Shown here piece by piece: positions 34,030 to 42,772 of a stretch of DNA of 48,850 nucleotides (the stretch's first letter is position 1; every line of letters begins with the position of its first letter). A model generated the notes under the pieces. It saw only the letters and a list, made by a program, of their open reading frames with translations. It had not been told where the DNA came from and did not search any database. The position numbers and the translations under genes were made by a program. Source of the stretch: Mesobacillus maritimus (lineage in GTDB: Bacteria; Bacillota; Bacilli; Bacillales; Cytobacillaceae); NCBI RefSeq assembly GCF_019749255.1, contig NZ_JACWFH010000039.1, positions 1-48,850 on the forward strand. The letters run 5' to 3'.

Positions 34030-35148
34030 TTGAGCAAAAGAAATTGGATGATTTCATTTTTATTCATACTGATTATATTTACTGCGGGATGCTCATCCAA
34101 CGAGGCGAGGGCGTTAGATACCGAGGATGATCCAGAAGCGAAACAAGTGTCAAAAGTACCTAAGGAGGAGAAGCTTTCGACGGAAGAAAGTTTCACTTCT
34201 AGTAATAATCAAGATGAACGCGTAGGACACGTATCCAAAACATTTCAAACGGATGAAAACCTCAATTTGAGAGAAGGACCCTCTTCTCAAGAACCTCTTT
34301 TGTTTACGATTCCAAAAGGAGAAGAAGTTACCGTTCTCTCAGAAGCTGGATCTTGGTACAAAGTGAACTACCAGACCTATACAGGGTACGTTGATTCGTC
34401 GTACTTATCAGAGCCAGGACAAGCCTTAAGTGGAGCAACACCATCACAATTGTCAAACATAACCATAACTCCTTCAACAAAGGGAACCGGAGAATATCGT
34501 CTCCCGATTCTCATGTACCATGCTATTGATGAGTACCAAGGGAACGGGTCTCAAGAGCTTTATGTCACCCCAGAAAACTTTGAAATTCAAATGCAATATT
34601 TGAAAACAGAAGGATTCACTCCCATTACCTTTGATGAGATTAAAGAGATTGATGAAATTGAAAAACCAGTGTTAATAACTCTAGATGACGGCTATAAAAA
34701 CAATCTGAATGCGTATTACATTTTAAATAAGTTAAATGATGCCTCATACCAAGCAAAAGCAACAATCTTTATGATTGGGAATAAAATCGATAAAAAGACT
34801 GGTCTATCAACAGAAGAAATAAGGGAAATGAGTGACTCTGGGATCATCTCGTTTCAAGCACACACCGAACACCATCCATCTTTAACAACGATTACTGACT
34901 TTCAATCAGAATTGGGTGGGAATAAGGAAAGATTAGAAAAGCTAACGGGTAAGAGGGTAACAGCGCTTGCCTACCCCTCAGGACACTACAATGAACAGGT
35001 CGTAGAGGAAACAAAGAGCTACTTTGACTATGCCGTAACAACGAATGCAGGAATTGCAACAGCAGATTCGTCTCCATATGAATTAGAAAGAATTCGTATT
35101 AGTTATAGTACAACCTTAGAAGCTTTTGATTATCTTCTGAATCAATGA
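34030..35148 (+). CDS. SH3b-polysaccharide deacetylase lipoprotein
   Basis: The 372-aa lipoprotein has its lipobox at FTAGC, followed by an acidic linker, a bacterial SH3 domain (NLNLREGPSSQEPLLFTIPK, then WYKVNYQTYTGYVDSSYL) and a NodB deacetylase domain (ILMYHAID, VLITLDDGYKNN with the Asp pair, TEHHPSL with the metal His residues, ALAYPSGHYN). It probably de-N-acetylates peptidoglycan or another glycan, the SH3 part tethering it to the wall. TTG at 34030 follows AAGGAAGTG at normal distance and gives an MSKRNW signal start; GTG at 34018 and ATG at 34048 are the alternatives. Confidence 0.87.
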   Translation: MSKRNWMISFLFILIIFTAGCSSNEARALDTEDDPEAKQVSKVPKEEKLSTEESFTSSNNQDERVGHVSKTFQTDENLNLREGPSSQEPLLFTIPKGEEVTVLSEAGSWYKVNYQTYTGYVDSSYLSEPGQALSGATPSQLSNITITPSTKGTGEYRLPILMYHAIDEYQGNGSQELYVTPENFEIQMQYLKTEGFTPITFDEIKEIDEIEKPVLITLDDGYKNNLNAYYILNKLNDASYQAKATIFMIGNKIDKKTGLSTEEIREMSDSGIISFQAHTEHHPSLTTITDFQSELGGNKERLEKLTGKRVTALAYPSGHYNEQVVEETKSYFDYAVTTNAGIATADSSPYELERIRISYSTTLEAFDYLLNQ

Positions 35149-35269
35149 GGCGGCCATTCTAATTTGCTGTGAGAAAAATTTAGTGCTTTGAGAAAATAAA
35201 ACATACATGTGTTTCTGAATAATGCTAGATTATTATGAAATAAACAAACCTAGCTGGCTTAGATGACAG

Positions 35270-35308
35270 ATTGTCGAGAAAAGGTGTCTTTCTCGGCAAT
35301 TTTTTTTG
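35270..35308 (+). terminator. Terminator downstream of the deacetylase gene
   Basis: ATTGTCGAGAAA pairs with TTTCTCGGCAAT (one G-U pair) around a 7-nt loop, followed by eight T. It lies 120 nt after the deacetylase stop. Confidence 0.88.
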
Positions 35309-35357
35309 ATAGTAAGGATTCATTATTAATTGATAATACAGGTAAGTGGCCTGTTGA

Positions 35358-35488
35358 TTTCCGCTCCTGGCACTCGCTTTCCGCGGGGAGCTCCTGGAGC
35401 CTCCTCGGCGCTTTATGCGCCTGTGGGGTCTCCAGTGACCTCTTCATCCCGCAGGAGTCGAGTGCCCTCCGCTCCAATCACCAGGGTG
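35358..35488. repeat. G+C-rich cruciform intergenic repeat
   Basis: About 130 bp with far higher G+C than the surroundings folds into one long interrupted hairpin. GGCACTCG (35369) pairs with CGAGTGCC (35459), CCGCGGG with CCCGCAGG, CTGGAG (35394) with CTCCAG (35430), and CCTCCTCGGCGC with GCGCCTGTGGGG around a TTTAT loop. I recognise this as a family dispersed in intergenic regions of several Bacillus genomes (core CTTTCCGCGGGG...GCCTCCTCGGCGC). Its short ORFs are not genes. Confidence 0.8.
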
Positions 35489-35975
35489 CGAATCGACCTA
35501 ATGAACTACAAGAATTTTTTCTAACCTCGCGAGGTGTGTGGCAAACTTTTTTTGACAGTCAACAGTAAAGAGTGCTTGTCTACTAATATTCCTCAGCCCC
35601 TTAAAGGGGGATAGCATAGAGTCTGCAATGCTTGCTCAACTCTTCCTTATCAAGAATAAGGATAAAATCAATATTTTTATCAATTAGATTGAAGAATGCA
35701 TTTGGTACTAAAACTTAGAATTAAATTCAATTTCAGCCTTGAAGAGGCTCTCCGGCACACCGCGGAAAGCAACAGACATGTTCATACGATAGACTATGCA
35801 TTAATCTAGCTCGTCTTTTTTAAAAAATCCATTTTCTAACAAATTTCGACAGTGTTATCGTTTTATAATAGAAGATACTCCCACCATGTTCTTTTCTACA
35901 TAGAATACCCTCAAAATTCAAGGAAACTATGGGAATTCCAAATAATATCATGTTCATTTAAGGAGATTAGAAGTT
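35489..35975. other. Non-coding tract between the repeat and the aldolase gene
   Basis: No gene was recognised. It holds a perfect 12-bp palindrome ACCTCGCGAGGT at 35524-35535, a small CCCCTTAAAGGGGG hairpin near 35597, and the degenerate partial repeat at 35736-35785. The promoter of the next gene presumably lies in the A+T-rich end. Confidence 0.5.
35736..35785 (-). repeat. Degenerate inverted partial copy of the cruciform repeat
   Basis: Read on the minus strand, the segment contains GCTTTCCGCGG and, a few bases on, GAGCCTC, matching the left arm of the element at 35358-35488 (GCTTTCCGCGGGGAG...GAGCCTC). The rest of the element is missing, so this is a decayed remnant in opposite orientation about 250 bp away. 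Confidence 0.5.
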
Positions 35976-36749
35976 ATGGAGAACACAATAAAGAAAAAAT
36001 TAGCGAAGAATGAAAATGTTTTTGGAACTTTTATTATGACGAATGGTCTTGATACAGCCGAAATAATCGCACATGCTGGTGCCGATTGCATCATGATTGA
36101 TGGGGAACATGGATCAATGGATCTTGAAACAGCGGGACGAATGGTTTCTATCATTAGGGGAACCTCAACTGTGCCCTTCCTTAGAGTTGCTGGGAACGAG
36201 CCGTCGCTTATTAAACGAGGCTTAGATACTGGTGCTGCTGGGATTATGATTCCAATGGTGAATACAAAAGAAGAAGCAGAAGCAGCTGTAAAGTTGTGTA
36301 AATATCCTCCAATGGGTGTCCGGGGCATGGGTGCGGGACGAGCCATTTTGTTTGGCGCTGGGGCGGACGAGTACGAAAACTACTTTAAACATGCGAATGA
36401 TGAGGTCCTAGTCATTGTTCAGATTGAACATAAACAGGCAGTTGATAATATTGAAGAAATCCTTTCTGTTCCAGGAATCGATATTGCTTTTGTAGGGCCA
36501 CTTGATTTAAGCACATCGATGGGCCTTTCTGGACAGTTAACACATCCTGAAGTTCACAAGCAATGCTTGAAGGTGGTTGAGGCTTGTCAAAGGCATTATG
36601 TGATTCCGGGGATCATGAGCTGGTCAGGAGGAATGGAACAACACCTAGAAATGGGCTTTAAATTCCTTTTGGGGGGCATCGATGCTTCAATTCTTTATAA
36701 GGGTGTTAGAGAACTGGTAAAGGAATTTAAGAGCAGCACAAAATCATGA
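35976..36749 (+). CDS. HpcH/HpaI-family aldolase
   Basis: The 257-aa product belongs to the class II pyruvate aldolases (HpcH, GarL, RhmA group). It shows GADCIMIDGEHGSMD with the catalytic His, PFLRVAGNEP, GAAGIMIPMVNTKEEAEAAV, MGVRGMGAGRA, and VIVQIEHKQAVDN followed by GIDIAFVGPLDLS. It would split a 2-keto-3-deoxy acid into pyruvate and an aldehyde; the natural substrate is not evident because no sugar-acid genes are adjacent. AGGAGA precedes the ATG. Confidence 0.9.
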   Translation: MENTIKKKLAKNENVFGTFIMTNGLDTAEIIAHAGADCIMIDGEHGSMDLETAGRMVSIIRGTSTVPFLRVAGNEPSLIKRGLDTGAAGIMIPMVNTKEEAEAAVKLCKYPPMGVRGMGAGRAILFGAGADEYENYFKHANDEVLVIVQIEHKQAVDNIEEILSVPGIDIAFVGPLDLSTSMGLSGQLTHPEVHKQCLKVVEACQRHYVIPGIMSWSGGMEQHLEMGFKFLLGGIDASILYKGVRELVKEFKSSTKS

Positions 36750-36928
36750 TTATCTTTATAAAAGGAAAGTGCTGATAATTGTAACTCGTTATGATGGATC
36801 ATATGGGGAGCGAGAGTCAATCTAGGATTATTTATTTGCACCTAGTTCAATTGTCATGTACTATTTTAACAGAGATTAGGTGTTTGATAGATTAGGGAAA
36901 GCTAGATTCAAACAACAGGAGAGAGAAT

Positions 36929-37894
36929 ATGAAAAAAACAGGAATAATACTCGGGTCCGTTGTGGTCCTCCTCGCGGTTGCGTATATGCTAGTCGGAAAC
37001 TATTTTTATAACTATGCTTTAAATGCAGACCGCGAGAAAGAATTTTTAGAAGGAAACCCCCATTTAGAAGAAAGTGAGGCTGTTTCTGCTGCGGTTGCTG
37101 AGGAAGCAGAGCTAGCAGATGAGGCTTTTAAAAAAGAGCACGAACCATCGCAACTAAATGTTGTATCAAAGGATAAGCATCAACTTAAATTGAATGCTTA
37201 CTATTATGATCAGGATCCTTCTGAACATAAATGGGCGATTGTCGTTCATGGTTATACAAGTCAGGCGGCCCATATGACAAGATACATCCGAAACTTTCAC
37301 GAAAAAGGCTATCATGTCCTGGCACCAGACCTTCGTGGTCATGGTGAGAGTGAAGGGGATTATATTGGGATGGGCTGGGATGATCGCAAAGATATGCTTT
37401 TGTGGATTGATGAAATCCTAAAGACAGACCCAGAAGCAGAAATTGCTTTGTTTGGAATTTCCATGGGCGGGGCGACGGTCATGATGACGTCTGGAGAAGA
37501 AGACTTACCTGATAACGTAAAAGTGATTGTAGAAGATTGTGGGTATGCTTCAGTCAGCGATGTATTTGTCTATCAATTAGATGATCTCTTCGGATTACCT
37601 GAATTTCCAGTCATCAATGCTGCCAATACGTTAACGAATATCCGCGCCGGATATGACTTGTATGAAGCAAGCGCAGTTGACCAGGTGGCCAAAAGCGAAA
37701 CTCCGACTTTGTTCATTCATGGTGACAGTGACACCTTTGTTCCATTTGAAATGCTAGATGAAGTGTATGACGCAGCACCTGTTGAGAAAGAGAAACTTAT
37801 TATTCCTGGAGCTGGACATGGGGATGCTGAAAAAGTAGACCCTGTTACGTATTGGAATACAGTATGGGATTTTGTAGACAACTATATTGACTAA
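36929..37894 (+). CDS. Membrane-anchored alpha/beta hydrolase
   Basis: The 321-aa protein has one N-terminal membrane helix (about residues 5-25) and a hydrolase domain: WAIVVHGYTSQAAHM (oxyanion strand), VLAPDLRGHGESEGDY, IALFGISMGGATVMM with the nucleophile Ser, FIHGDSDTFVPF with the acid, and PGAGHGDAEK with the His. It resembles the YqkD/YkfD-type peptidase-esterase group; the substrate is unknown. AACAGGAGAGAG lies before the ATG. Monocistronic, with a terminator at once after the stop. Confidence 0.87.
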   Translation: MKKTGIILGSVVVLLAVAYMLVGNYFYNYALNADREKEFLEGNPHLEESEAVSAAVAEEAELADEAFKKEHEPSQLNVVSKDKHQLKLNAYYYDQDPSEHKWAIVVHGYTSQAAHMTRYIRNFHEKGYHVLAPDLRGHGESEGDYIGMGWDDRKDMLLWIDEILKTDPEAEIALFGISMGGATVMMTSGEEDLPDNVKVIVEDCGYASVSDVFVYQLDDLFGLPEFPVINAANTLTNIRAGYDLYEASAVDQVAKSETPTLFIHGDSDTFVPFEMLDEVYDAAPVEKEKLIIPGAGHGDAEKVDPVTYWNTVWDFVDNYID

Positions 37895-37897
37895 TGG

Positions 37898-37943
37898 AAA
37901 GTACTAATGGCCGTATTTGGAACGGACCATTAGTACTTTTTTT
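37898..37943 (+). terminator. Terminator of the alpha/beta hydrolase gene
   Basis: AAAGTACTAATGG pairs perfectly with CCATTAGTACTTT (37927-37939) and continues into TTTT. Confidence 0.92.
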
Positions 37944-38475
37944 ATTCAACGGTAGGTTAGCAAATGACATTATGCCTGTGAAAAACCACAGCAGATAGTT
38001 TAAATGGGGAACTTTCACAGACCCTTGAGGAAATTCAATTGGATTTTTTGAATACTTGGATAAGGCTGAAGAGCAGGAACGGATAAACACAATTGTTCGT
38101 TTATGAAAAAGGTTGTTATGAAAAAATTTCGCGCATTTGAGGTTCCTTTATCATATGTTACAAAAACAATAACTTTACGAAACTAGCGTTTTTCCAACGT
38201 CCATAAATAGTAAAAGCTGTTTTGTAAAAATGATTGCTATAATCCTACAGTCGAATTTGAGAAAAGAGCCATGTGTAAAATGTATAGGATTGTAATCTTG
38301 TGTAAAGGAGATTTAAAATAAGAGTATCACTCTTATCATAGAAAGCTAAGGGAGAACGGATCCTTTTTATTGGCTGTTTTTGAAAGCGGTGTCAAACCGA
38401 ATTACGTCAACCAATAATCTACAATTAGGTGTCATAGAAACCACTAGATTGTCGAATAAATGAGGGGGGCTCAAT
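37944..38475. other. 530-bp gap upstream of the CBS gene
   Basis: No ordinary gene was recognised. At 38304-38341 a good AAAGGAG site is followed 7 nt later by ATA AGA and a seven-codon frame ending in TAG. The same bases form a perfect ATAAGAGT/ACTCTTAT hairpin. A CTTTACGAAACTAGC at about 38173 resembles a stretch upstream of the gene at 29470. The CBS promoter must lie in this region. Confidence 0.4.
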
Positions 38476-38946
38476 ATGCAGGTGCGCGATTTCATGATTT
38501 ACGATGTATATACTGTTACACCTTCTACAAGTGTGAAAGAGGTATTAGGTATTTTTGAAAAAAATGAAATTGGCGGAGTACCAGTCGTTGATAAAATGGG
38601 AAATTTAGTAGGCATTGTGACCGATGGAGATATTGTACGCTTTCTTTCCTTACAAGAGAAGTTCTATTTTACTTATAGCATGGCATACATCGGAGACATA
38701 GAACCAATCGAGAAGGTGATTAAACAAAGAATGAATACACAAATTAGCGAAATTATGGTAAAGAAGCATCTTAAAACATTATCACCTGATGATACGTTAG
38801 AATGCGCTTTAAGTTTGCTATCAAAGCATCGATTTAAAAAGCTTCCTGTGGTAAATGGAGCAGGTCGTGTAGTGGGCATCATTAGTCGTGGGGATGTTAT
38901 TAAGCGTTTAGCTAAGATGACAACTGAACAGATCACGATTTCTTAA
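38476..38946 (+). CDS. Two-CBS-domain protein
   Basis: This 156-aa protein is a Bateman pair: CBS1 (MIYDVYTVTPSTSVKEVL, GGVPVVDKMGNLVGIVTDGD) and CBS2 (MVKKHLKTLSPDDTLECAL, KKLPVVNGAGRVVGIISRGD). Such stand-alone pairs bind adenine nucleotides and act as sensors of energy state on partner proteins. The partner is unknown. GAGGGGGG precedes the ATG. A strong terminator follows. Confidence 0.92.
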   Translation: MQVRDFMIYDVYTVTPSTSVKEVLGIFEKNEIGGVPVVDKMGNLVGIVTDGDIVRFLSLQEKFYFTYSMAYIGDIEPIEKVIKQRMNTQISEIMVKKHLKTLSPDDTLECALSLLSKHRFKKLPVVNGAGRVVGIISRGDVIKRLAKMTTEQITIS

Positions 38947-38979
38947 CGATTCATCAGAAATCATAGACGATCACCATCT

Positions 38980-39020
38980 AAAACAAGCACATGTAGAGAT
39001 AGACACATGTGCTTGTTTTA
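38980..39020. terminator. Bidirectional terminator between CBS and esterase genes
   Basis: A perfect 15-bp stem, AAAACAAGCACATGT (38980-38994) with its complement at 39005-39019, has an A-run on one side and a T-run on the other. It can serve both convergent genes. Confidence 0.9.
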
Positions 39021-39109
39021 GTTCATTGCAACTATAAAGTGGTGTTGCTATCGTTAGCGAGTATGCTGTCTATTGACTACTCTCCTTTTTGAAAAGTGGG
39101 AGAGATCAT

Positions 39110-40609
39110 TTAGGACTTCATTACCATGCTGATTTGCTCCCATTTCACACGATCTTCTTTGTTCGGATCATTTACAACCTTACTTTCTACATTGAAAATC
39201 ATGGTTGAGCGTTGATTGGTGTCATAAGATGGCCACTCTGGAAGTTCATCTGTATTTGGATTCCCATTTCGCGCAAAGTTAATCCAAGCTTGATGCATTT
39301 GATCCGCAACAATTTGTCGCTCAGGTGAAGTGCCAGTAAAGTTTTCTGTCCCTTCAGTTTCAAGTGTGTTCCATACAAATGGAATCTCTAAAGCGTGCGT
39401 CGCTTTAAGGGCCCCATTAAAGACAGGTGTTTCCCAATCAAATCGGTACATCCAAACAGGAGCACCATGGTTTGTTTGCAGCTCTGCTAGCTTTTGTGCA
39501 GGGTGACTGAATACAGTAATCGTTACAAGCTTGTTGAAAAGTTCCTGGGAGAGAGGTTCGCCTCCAGCGAAATGTGCTGAAATCACAGGCAAGAGTGGCC
39601 CAAATGTTTTCTCGAATAAAGCTTTAACGTTTTCCTCATCGCCATTGGTGTTCTTCCACTCTGGATCAAAAGCTGTAAAGATATTGAATTCATCTTTGTT
39701 TGTCCCGATAAGTACCGTCACATCCTTTGCAGACCCCTCTGCAATTGCTTGTTCAGGAGGTTTCGGAAGACTAACGCCATCCACCACTGGGCCAAGGCTC
39801 ATTGAAGGAAGCAGATCAGCAGCTTGGAGAAGTTTTTCCGGTGGTATTTCCTCTAATTTGGAAATATTGGCTGCATCTATTTGTAATGCTGCTAAAACAT
39901 GACCTGCCACTTTTGTAGCAGTTTCAACAGGGTGTGCGTTGGCTGCCGCACCACTTTGAAGAATCGCTTTTTGGTATAGACCTTCTGCCGATGGGAATCC
40001 AAGCAATACCCCAATGCTCATCGCTCCAGCTGATTCGCCAAATATCGTTACGTTGTTCGGGTCACCACCAAATTTTGAGATATTTTCTTGTACCCATTGT
40101 AAAGCAGCTACCTGATCGAGAATGCCGCAATTTCCTGAAGTTGCATAATCCTCTCCAGCAATTTCTCCAAGGTGAAGAAATCCAAATACGCCAAGTCGGT
40201 AATTGATCGTTACAACAACGACATCCCCTTGCTCAGAAAAGGAGGCACCATCATACCAGTGGCTAGAACCAGATCCAGTTAGAAATGCTCCGCCGTGAAT
40301 CCAAACCATGACTGGTCGCTTTTTATCGTCAGCTGCTGGTGACCATACATTTAAATAAAGACAATCCTCACTTACATTTGAGACGTCGTTTCCGAAAAAC
40401 TCCATGATTTCTCTTTGAGTTTGTTGGGCAACAGGTGAAAAAGAGGTAGCATCACGAATCCCATCCCAGGAATCAGGTAACTCAGGAGCACGAAAACGAA
40501 GAGGTCCTACTGGAGGTTTCGCAAAAGGAATTCCTTTCCACGTGCAAACCCCATTAAGCTGTTCTCCACGTAGTTTTCCATAAGTACTTTCAACAATTAG
40601 ATTAGACAT
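39110..40609 (-). CDS. pnbA: Type-B carboxylesterase (para-nitrobenzyl esterase)
   Basis: The 499-aa product is a full-length type-B esterase: YGKLRGEQLNGVCTWKGIPF, SEDCLYLNVWSP, VMVWIHGGAFLTGSG (oxyanion hole), TIFGESAGAMS (catalytic Ser), KDEFN (acid) and ATHALEIPFVW (His). It is close to PnbA of Bacillus in length and plan, and cytosolic. The ATG at 40609 has AGAGGAG 7 nt upstream; the ATG at 40615 is too near to it. A cre-like site lies about 185 bp upstream and may affect it. Confidence 0.9.
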   Translation of the reverse strand: MSNLIVESTYGKLRGEQLNGVCTWKGIPFAKPPVGPLRFRAPELPDSWDGIRDATSFSPVAQQTQREIMEFFGNDVSNVSEDCLYLNVWSPAADDKKRPVMVWIHGGAFLTGSGSSHWYDGASFSEQGDVVVVTINYRLGVFGFLHLGEIAGEDYATSGNCGILDQVAALQWVQENISKFGGDPNNVTIFGESAGAMSIGVLLGFPSAEGLYQKAILQSGAAANAHPVETATKVAGHVLAALQIDAANISKLEEIPPEKLLQAADLLPSMSLGPVVDGVSLPKPPEQAIAEGSAKDVTVLIGTNKDEFNIFTAFDPEWKNTNGDEENVKALFEKTFGPLLPVISAHFAGGEPLSQELFNKLVTITVFSHPAQKLAELQTNHGAPVWMYRFDWETPVFNGALKATHALEIPFVWNTLETEGTENFTGTSPERQIVADQMHQAWINFARNGNPNTDELPEWPSYDTNQRSTMIFNVESKVVNDPNKEDRVKWEQISMVMKS

Positions 40610-40792
40610 TCTCATTCTCCTCTCTAAATTTCAATCTTTCAGCCTAGTACAAAGAGGCTATTTATTCTTATTCGAGATAATGGAAAGGCTTTCCTTTAAA
40701 ATACAGAAAGTTGTAAAAATAAAGAAAATTAGTGTGTATATTAAACGGGAAAATTCTTACTTTTCAAGCTAATTTTGCTATTCCGCCTATTT

Positions 40793-40830
40793 TGTAAGCG
40801 CTTCCACCTACGCTCTTTCACCAGTATAAT
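40793..40830 (+). promoter_or_regulatory. cre-like site on the promoter of the 48-aa ORF
   Basis: TGTAAGCGCTTCCA (40793-40806) matches the CcpA cre consensus except at one position and has a palindromic AAGCGCTT core. It overlaps the -35 TTCCAC (40802-40807), which stands 17 bp before a perfect TATAAT (40825-40830). Catabolite repression of the small ORF downstream is the natural reading. Confidence 0.65.
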
Positions 40831-40873
40831 AAGATTATAAGTTATCCACTAACCAATAAATGGGGGAATCAAG

Positions 40874-41020
40874 ATGCTTACAGAGTTGTTTCTTGAATTC
40901 AAAAACTGGTGGTTCGGAGAGAGGATAAGTGAAGAATTAGAAGAATTTGAACGGATTGAATCTAAGCATACAAGAGTACACTTTGATGAAGATATTGATG
41001 AAAAAATACGTGTACATTAA
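40874..41020 (+). CDS. 48-aa protein of unknown function behind a cre-like promoter
   Basis: The ORF starts MLTELFLEFKNWWFGERISE and ends DEKIRVH. It is highly acidic, and its helical N-terminus contains two Trp. GGGGGA precedes the ATG at normal distance, a near-consensus promoter lies 45 bp upstream, and an intrinsic terminator follows 18 bp after the stop, so this is a complete transcription unit. No family was recognised. Confidence 0.7.
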   Translation: MLTELFLEFKNWWFGERISEELEEFERIESKHTRVHFDEDIDEKIRVH

Positions 41021-41037
41021 TCATGTGTATAGGTAAA

Positions 41038-41067
41038 AGAAGACTTCCTTTTTGAAGTCTTCTTTTT
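41038..41067 (+). terminator. Terminator of the 48-aa ORF
   Basis: AGAAGACTTC pairs perfectly with GAAGTCTTCT around a 6-nt loop and is followed by TTTT. Confidence 0.9.
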
Positions 41068-41225
41068 GTTGGCTTCGTGAATATTATAGCTTGAATTTTT
41101 GAAAATTAGTTTGATATAGTTAACGAGTTGGTGGATTCATTGTTTATTGAAAAATTGAGGATAAGAGGGGAGTCTCTTATCAGGTAGTTTTGAACCGTAT
41201 AATCAGGAATGGGAGCTTAAACCAA

Positions 41226-42386
41226 ATGAATAAGAACGACATTGGTAATATCCGTAAGGAATTTAAATTAAACAATCCAAAGATGAATATCCGTGAGATC
41301 TTTAATGTGTATGTTCAAAAAGAAACAGGTGAGATTTATCATCACATGAGTCAACCTTTTCAACTGCTAGACCAAGAAGCACAGGAATTGTTTTTAGCCA
41401 ACTTTAAAAAGGTTTTGACTGGAAATCTTGACTCAAAATTATTTGAGCTCAAATTTATCCGGGATGTGGAAGACAGTACCCAAACCATCCTTTATGAGGG
41501 TTTGCATTCCGATACCACAGAAGACTGGAAGGAGTACATGCTCGATATTGTGGCGAAAATGTTTGCGCATTCTGTCTATGAGTTTGATACAGTGGTAACG
41601 TTCATTCGTGGAGAATATCGGAAGCATACGAAGAAGCGTGACTTAGAATCAGAAGCAGGTGGGGATGATGAGGTTTACTCAAACGAATTTATCCTCTGTA
41701 GCTTAAATAAAACCGATCAACCCAAAAAGGCCTTGCTATTTGATTATATCGAGAAAGCATTCAAACCGAACAATGTGTTTGATCCTATCATTAATTTAGC
41801 TGCACCGATGTCAGGTTTTTTGTTCCCAGCTTTTAATGATAATGCGGCAGATGTAAACCATATCCTTTATTGCGCAGGAAAAAATAATCAACCAAATGAA
41901 CAATTTATTGAACAAGTTCTTAACTGTGAAGAAGTCATTACGGCTGAGGAAGATAAAGACATTTTTGAATTGGTCTTAAGAAATGTCATTGGTGACGAAG
42001 TAGACTCTCGAACCATCTCCAATGTTTATGAAGAAATTGATAAAATCGTACTGGAAAATGAAGAAAGTGAAGAAAGTGAAGCTCCGAAATTAGACTATCG
42101 CGACATTGAGCGAATTCTTGATGTAAGTGGAGTTGAAAATGTGGACAGTGCGAAAGTAGAACATGCTTTAAAAGAAATCATTGCGGACGAAACACATGAA
42201 TTCAAGGCCAGTAGCTTAGTACCAAAGAAAATCAAAATCAGCACAAAAATAGCGGATGTCACCATTAATCCAAAAGAATTAAGAAACTTAAAATACATTA
42301 ACTTTCAAGGAAAACGCTGCCTCTTGCTTGAAGTGGAGGAAGATGTTGTTCTTGAAGGTTTTAGATTGGAAACGGAAACGCTCTAA
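41226..42386 (+). CDS. DUF4317-family protein
   Basis: This 386-aa protein is recognised as DUF4317 from its opening MNKNDIGNIRKEFKLNNPKM, then EIFNVYVQKETGEIYH, CSLNKTDQPKKALLFDY and INLAAPMSGFLFPAFNDNAAD, with a C-terminal acidic region and a terminal beta segment (KYINFQGKRCLLLEVEED). It is cytosolic by lack of signal or membrane segments. Function is unestablished. The ATG at 41226 follows GGGAGC; the longer TTG start at 41190 is less likely. Confidence 0.85.
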   Translation: MNKNDIGNIRKEFKLNNPKMNIREIFNVYVQKETGEIYHHMSQPFQLLDQEAQELFLANFKKVLTGNLDSKLFELKFIRDVEDSTQTILYEGLHSDTTEDWKEYMLDIVAKMFAHSVYEFDTVVTFIRGEYRKHTKKRDLESEAGGDDEVYSNEFILCSLNKTDQPKKALLFDYIEKAFKPNNVFDPIINLAAPMSGFLFPAFNDNAADVNHILYCAGKNNQPNEQFIEQVLNCEEVITAEEDKDIFELVLRNVIGDEVDSRTISNVYEEIDKIVLENEESEESEAPKLDYRDIERILDVSGVENVDSAKVEHALKEIIADETHEFKASSLVPKKIKISTKIADVTINPKELRNLKYINFQGKRCLLLEVEEDVVLEGFRLETETL

Positions 42387-42599
42387 CATGCTTTTATGCG
42401 TCAAATCAGTAAAAAACCCTACTAGCTGGCCAACCGCCTAAACATTCGCTCTGACGCTTTCATAAGATTCAATAACTGTTCCTTTTTTTTTTACATGAAG
42501 GACCCTCCTTTCATACAAAGCTGTCCCCCAGATGGCTTTCTGCATGAGCCCATTTTTCCTAGAAAATGGGCATTTGCCATTTCGAAATAAACAAACCCA

Positions 42600-42608
42600 C
42601 ATATAGTA
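42600..42608 (+). promoter_or_regulatory. Possible sigma-K -10 element before the YjcZ genes
   Basis: CATATAGTA fits the late mother-cell consensus CATANNNTA exactly and lies 29 bp before the first YjcZ start. No clear AC at the -35 distance was found. A separate 9-bp hairpin (GCCCATTTT with AAAATGGGC, 42548-42571) lies just upstream. Confidence 0.4.
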
Positions 42609-42636
42609 ATAACAAATGAATAAGGAGGTGTTGTTC

Positions 42637-42729
42637 ATGAGTGGTGGATACGCAGGAGGAGGCTTTGCCTTGATTGTAGTATTGTTCATCCTCCTTATTA
42701 TTGTAGGAGCTTCTTACCTTGGCTACTAA
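42637..42729 (+). CDS. YjcZ-family sporulation miniprotein
   Basis: The 30-aa protein [20 protein letters not shown] is followed by IIVGASYLGY. A Gly/Tyr head followed by one hydrophobic helix and a GAS end is the YjcZ pattern. TAAGGAGGTG lies before the ATG. These proteins are made during sporulation and associate with the spore. A second copy follows after 43 bp. Confidence 0.9.
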   Translation: MSGGYAGGGFALIVVLFILLIIVGASYLGY

Positions 42730-42772
42730 TTTTTAATGAGGAATAACTTTATCTTAATAGGAGGCGATAGGT

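Noticed and set aside
35263-35568. Overlapping frames of 101, 72 and 64 codons around the G+C-rich element
   Set aside because: They read through the terminator and the cruciform repeat, lack ribosome sites and differ in every frame. The DNA is a structural repeat, not a gene.
39531-40206. Plus-strand frames of 123 and 90 codons opposite the esterase
   Set aside because: Shadows of pnbA, whose catalytic motifs are all intact on the minus strand.
42438-42689. 83-codon minus-strand frame across the first YjcZ gene
   Set aside because: It is the complement of the YjcZ start and its ribosome site, with no support of its own.
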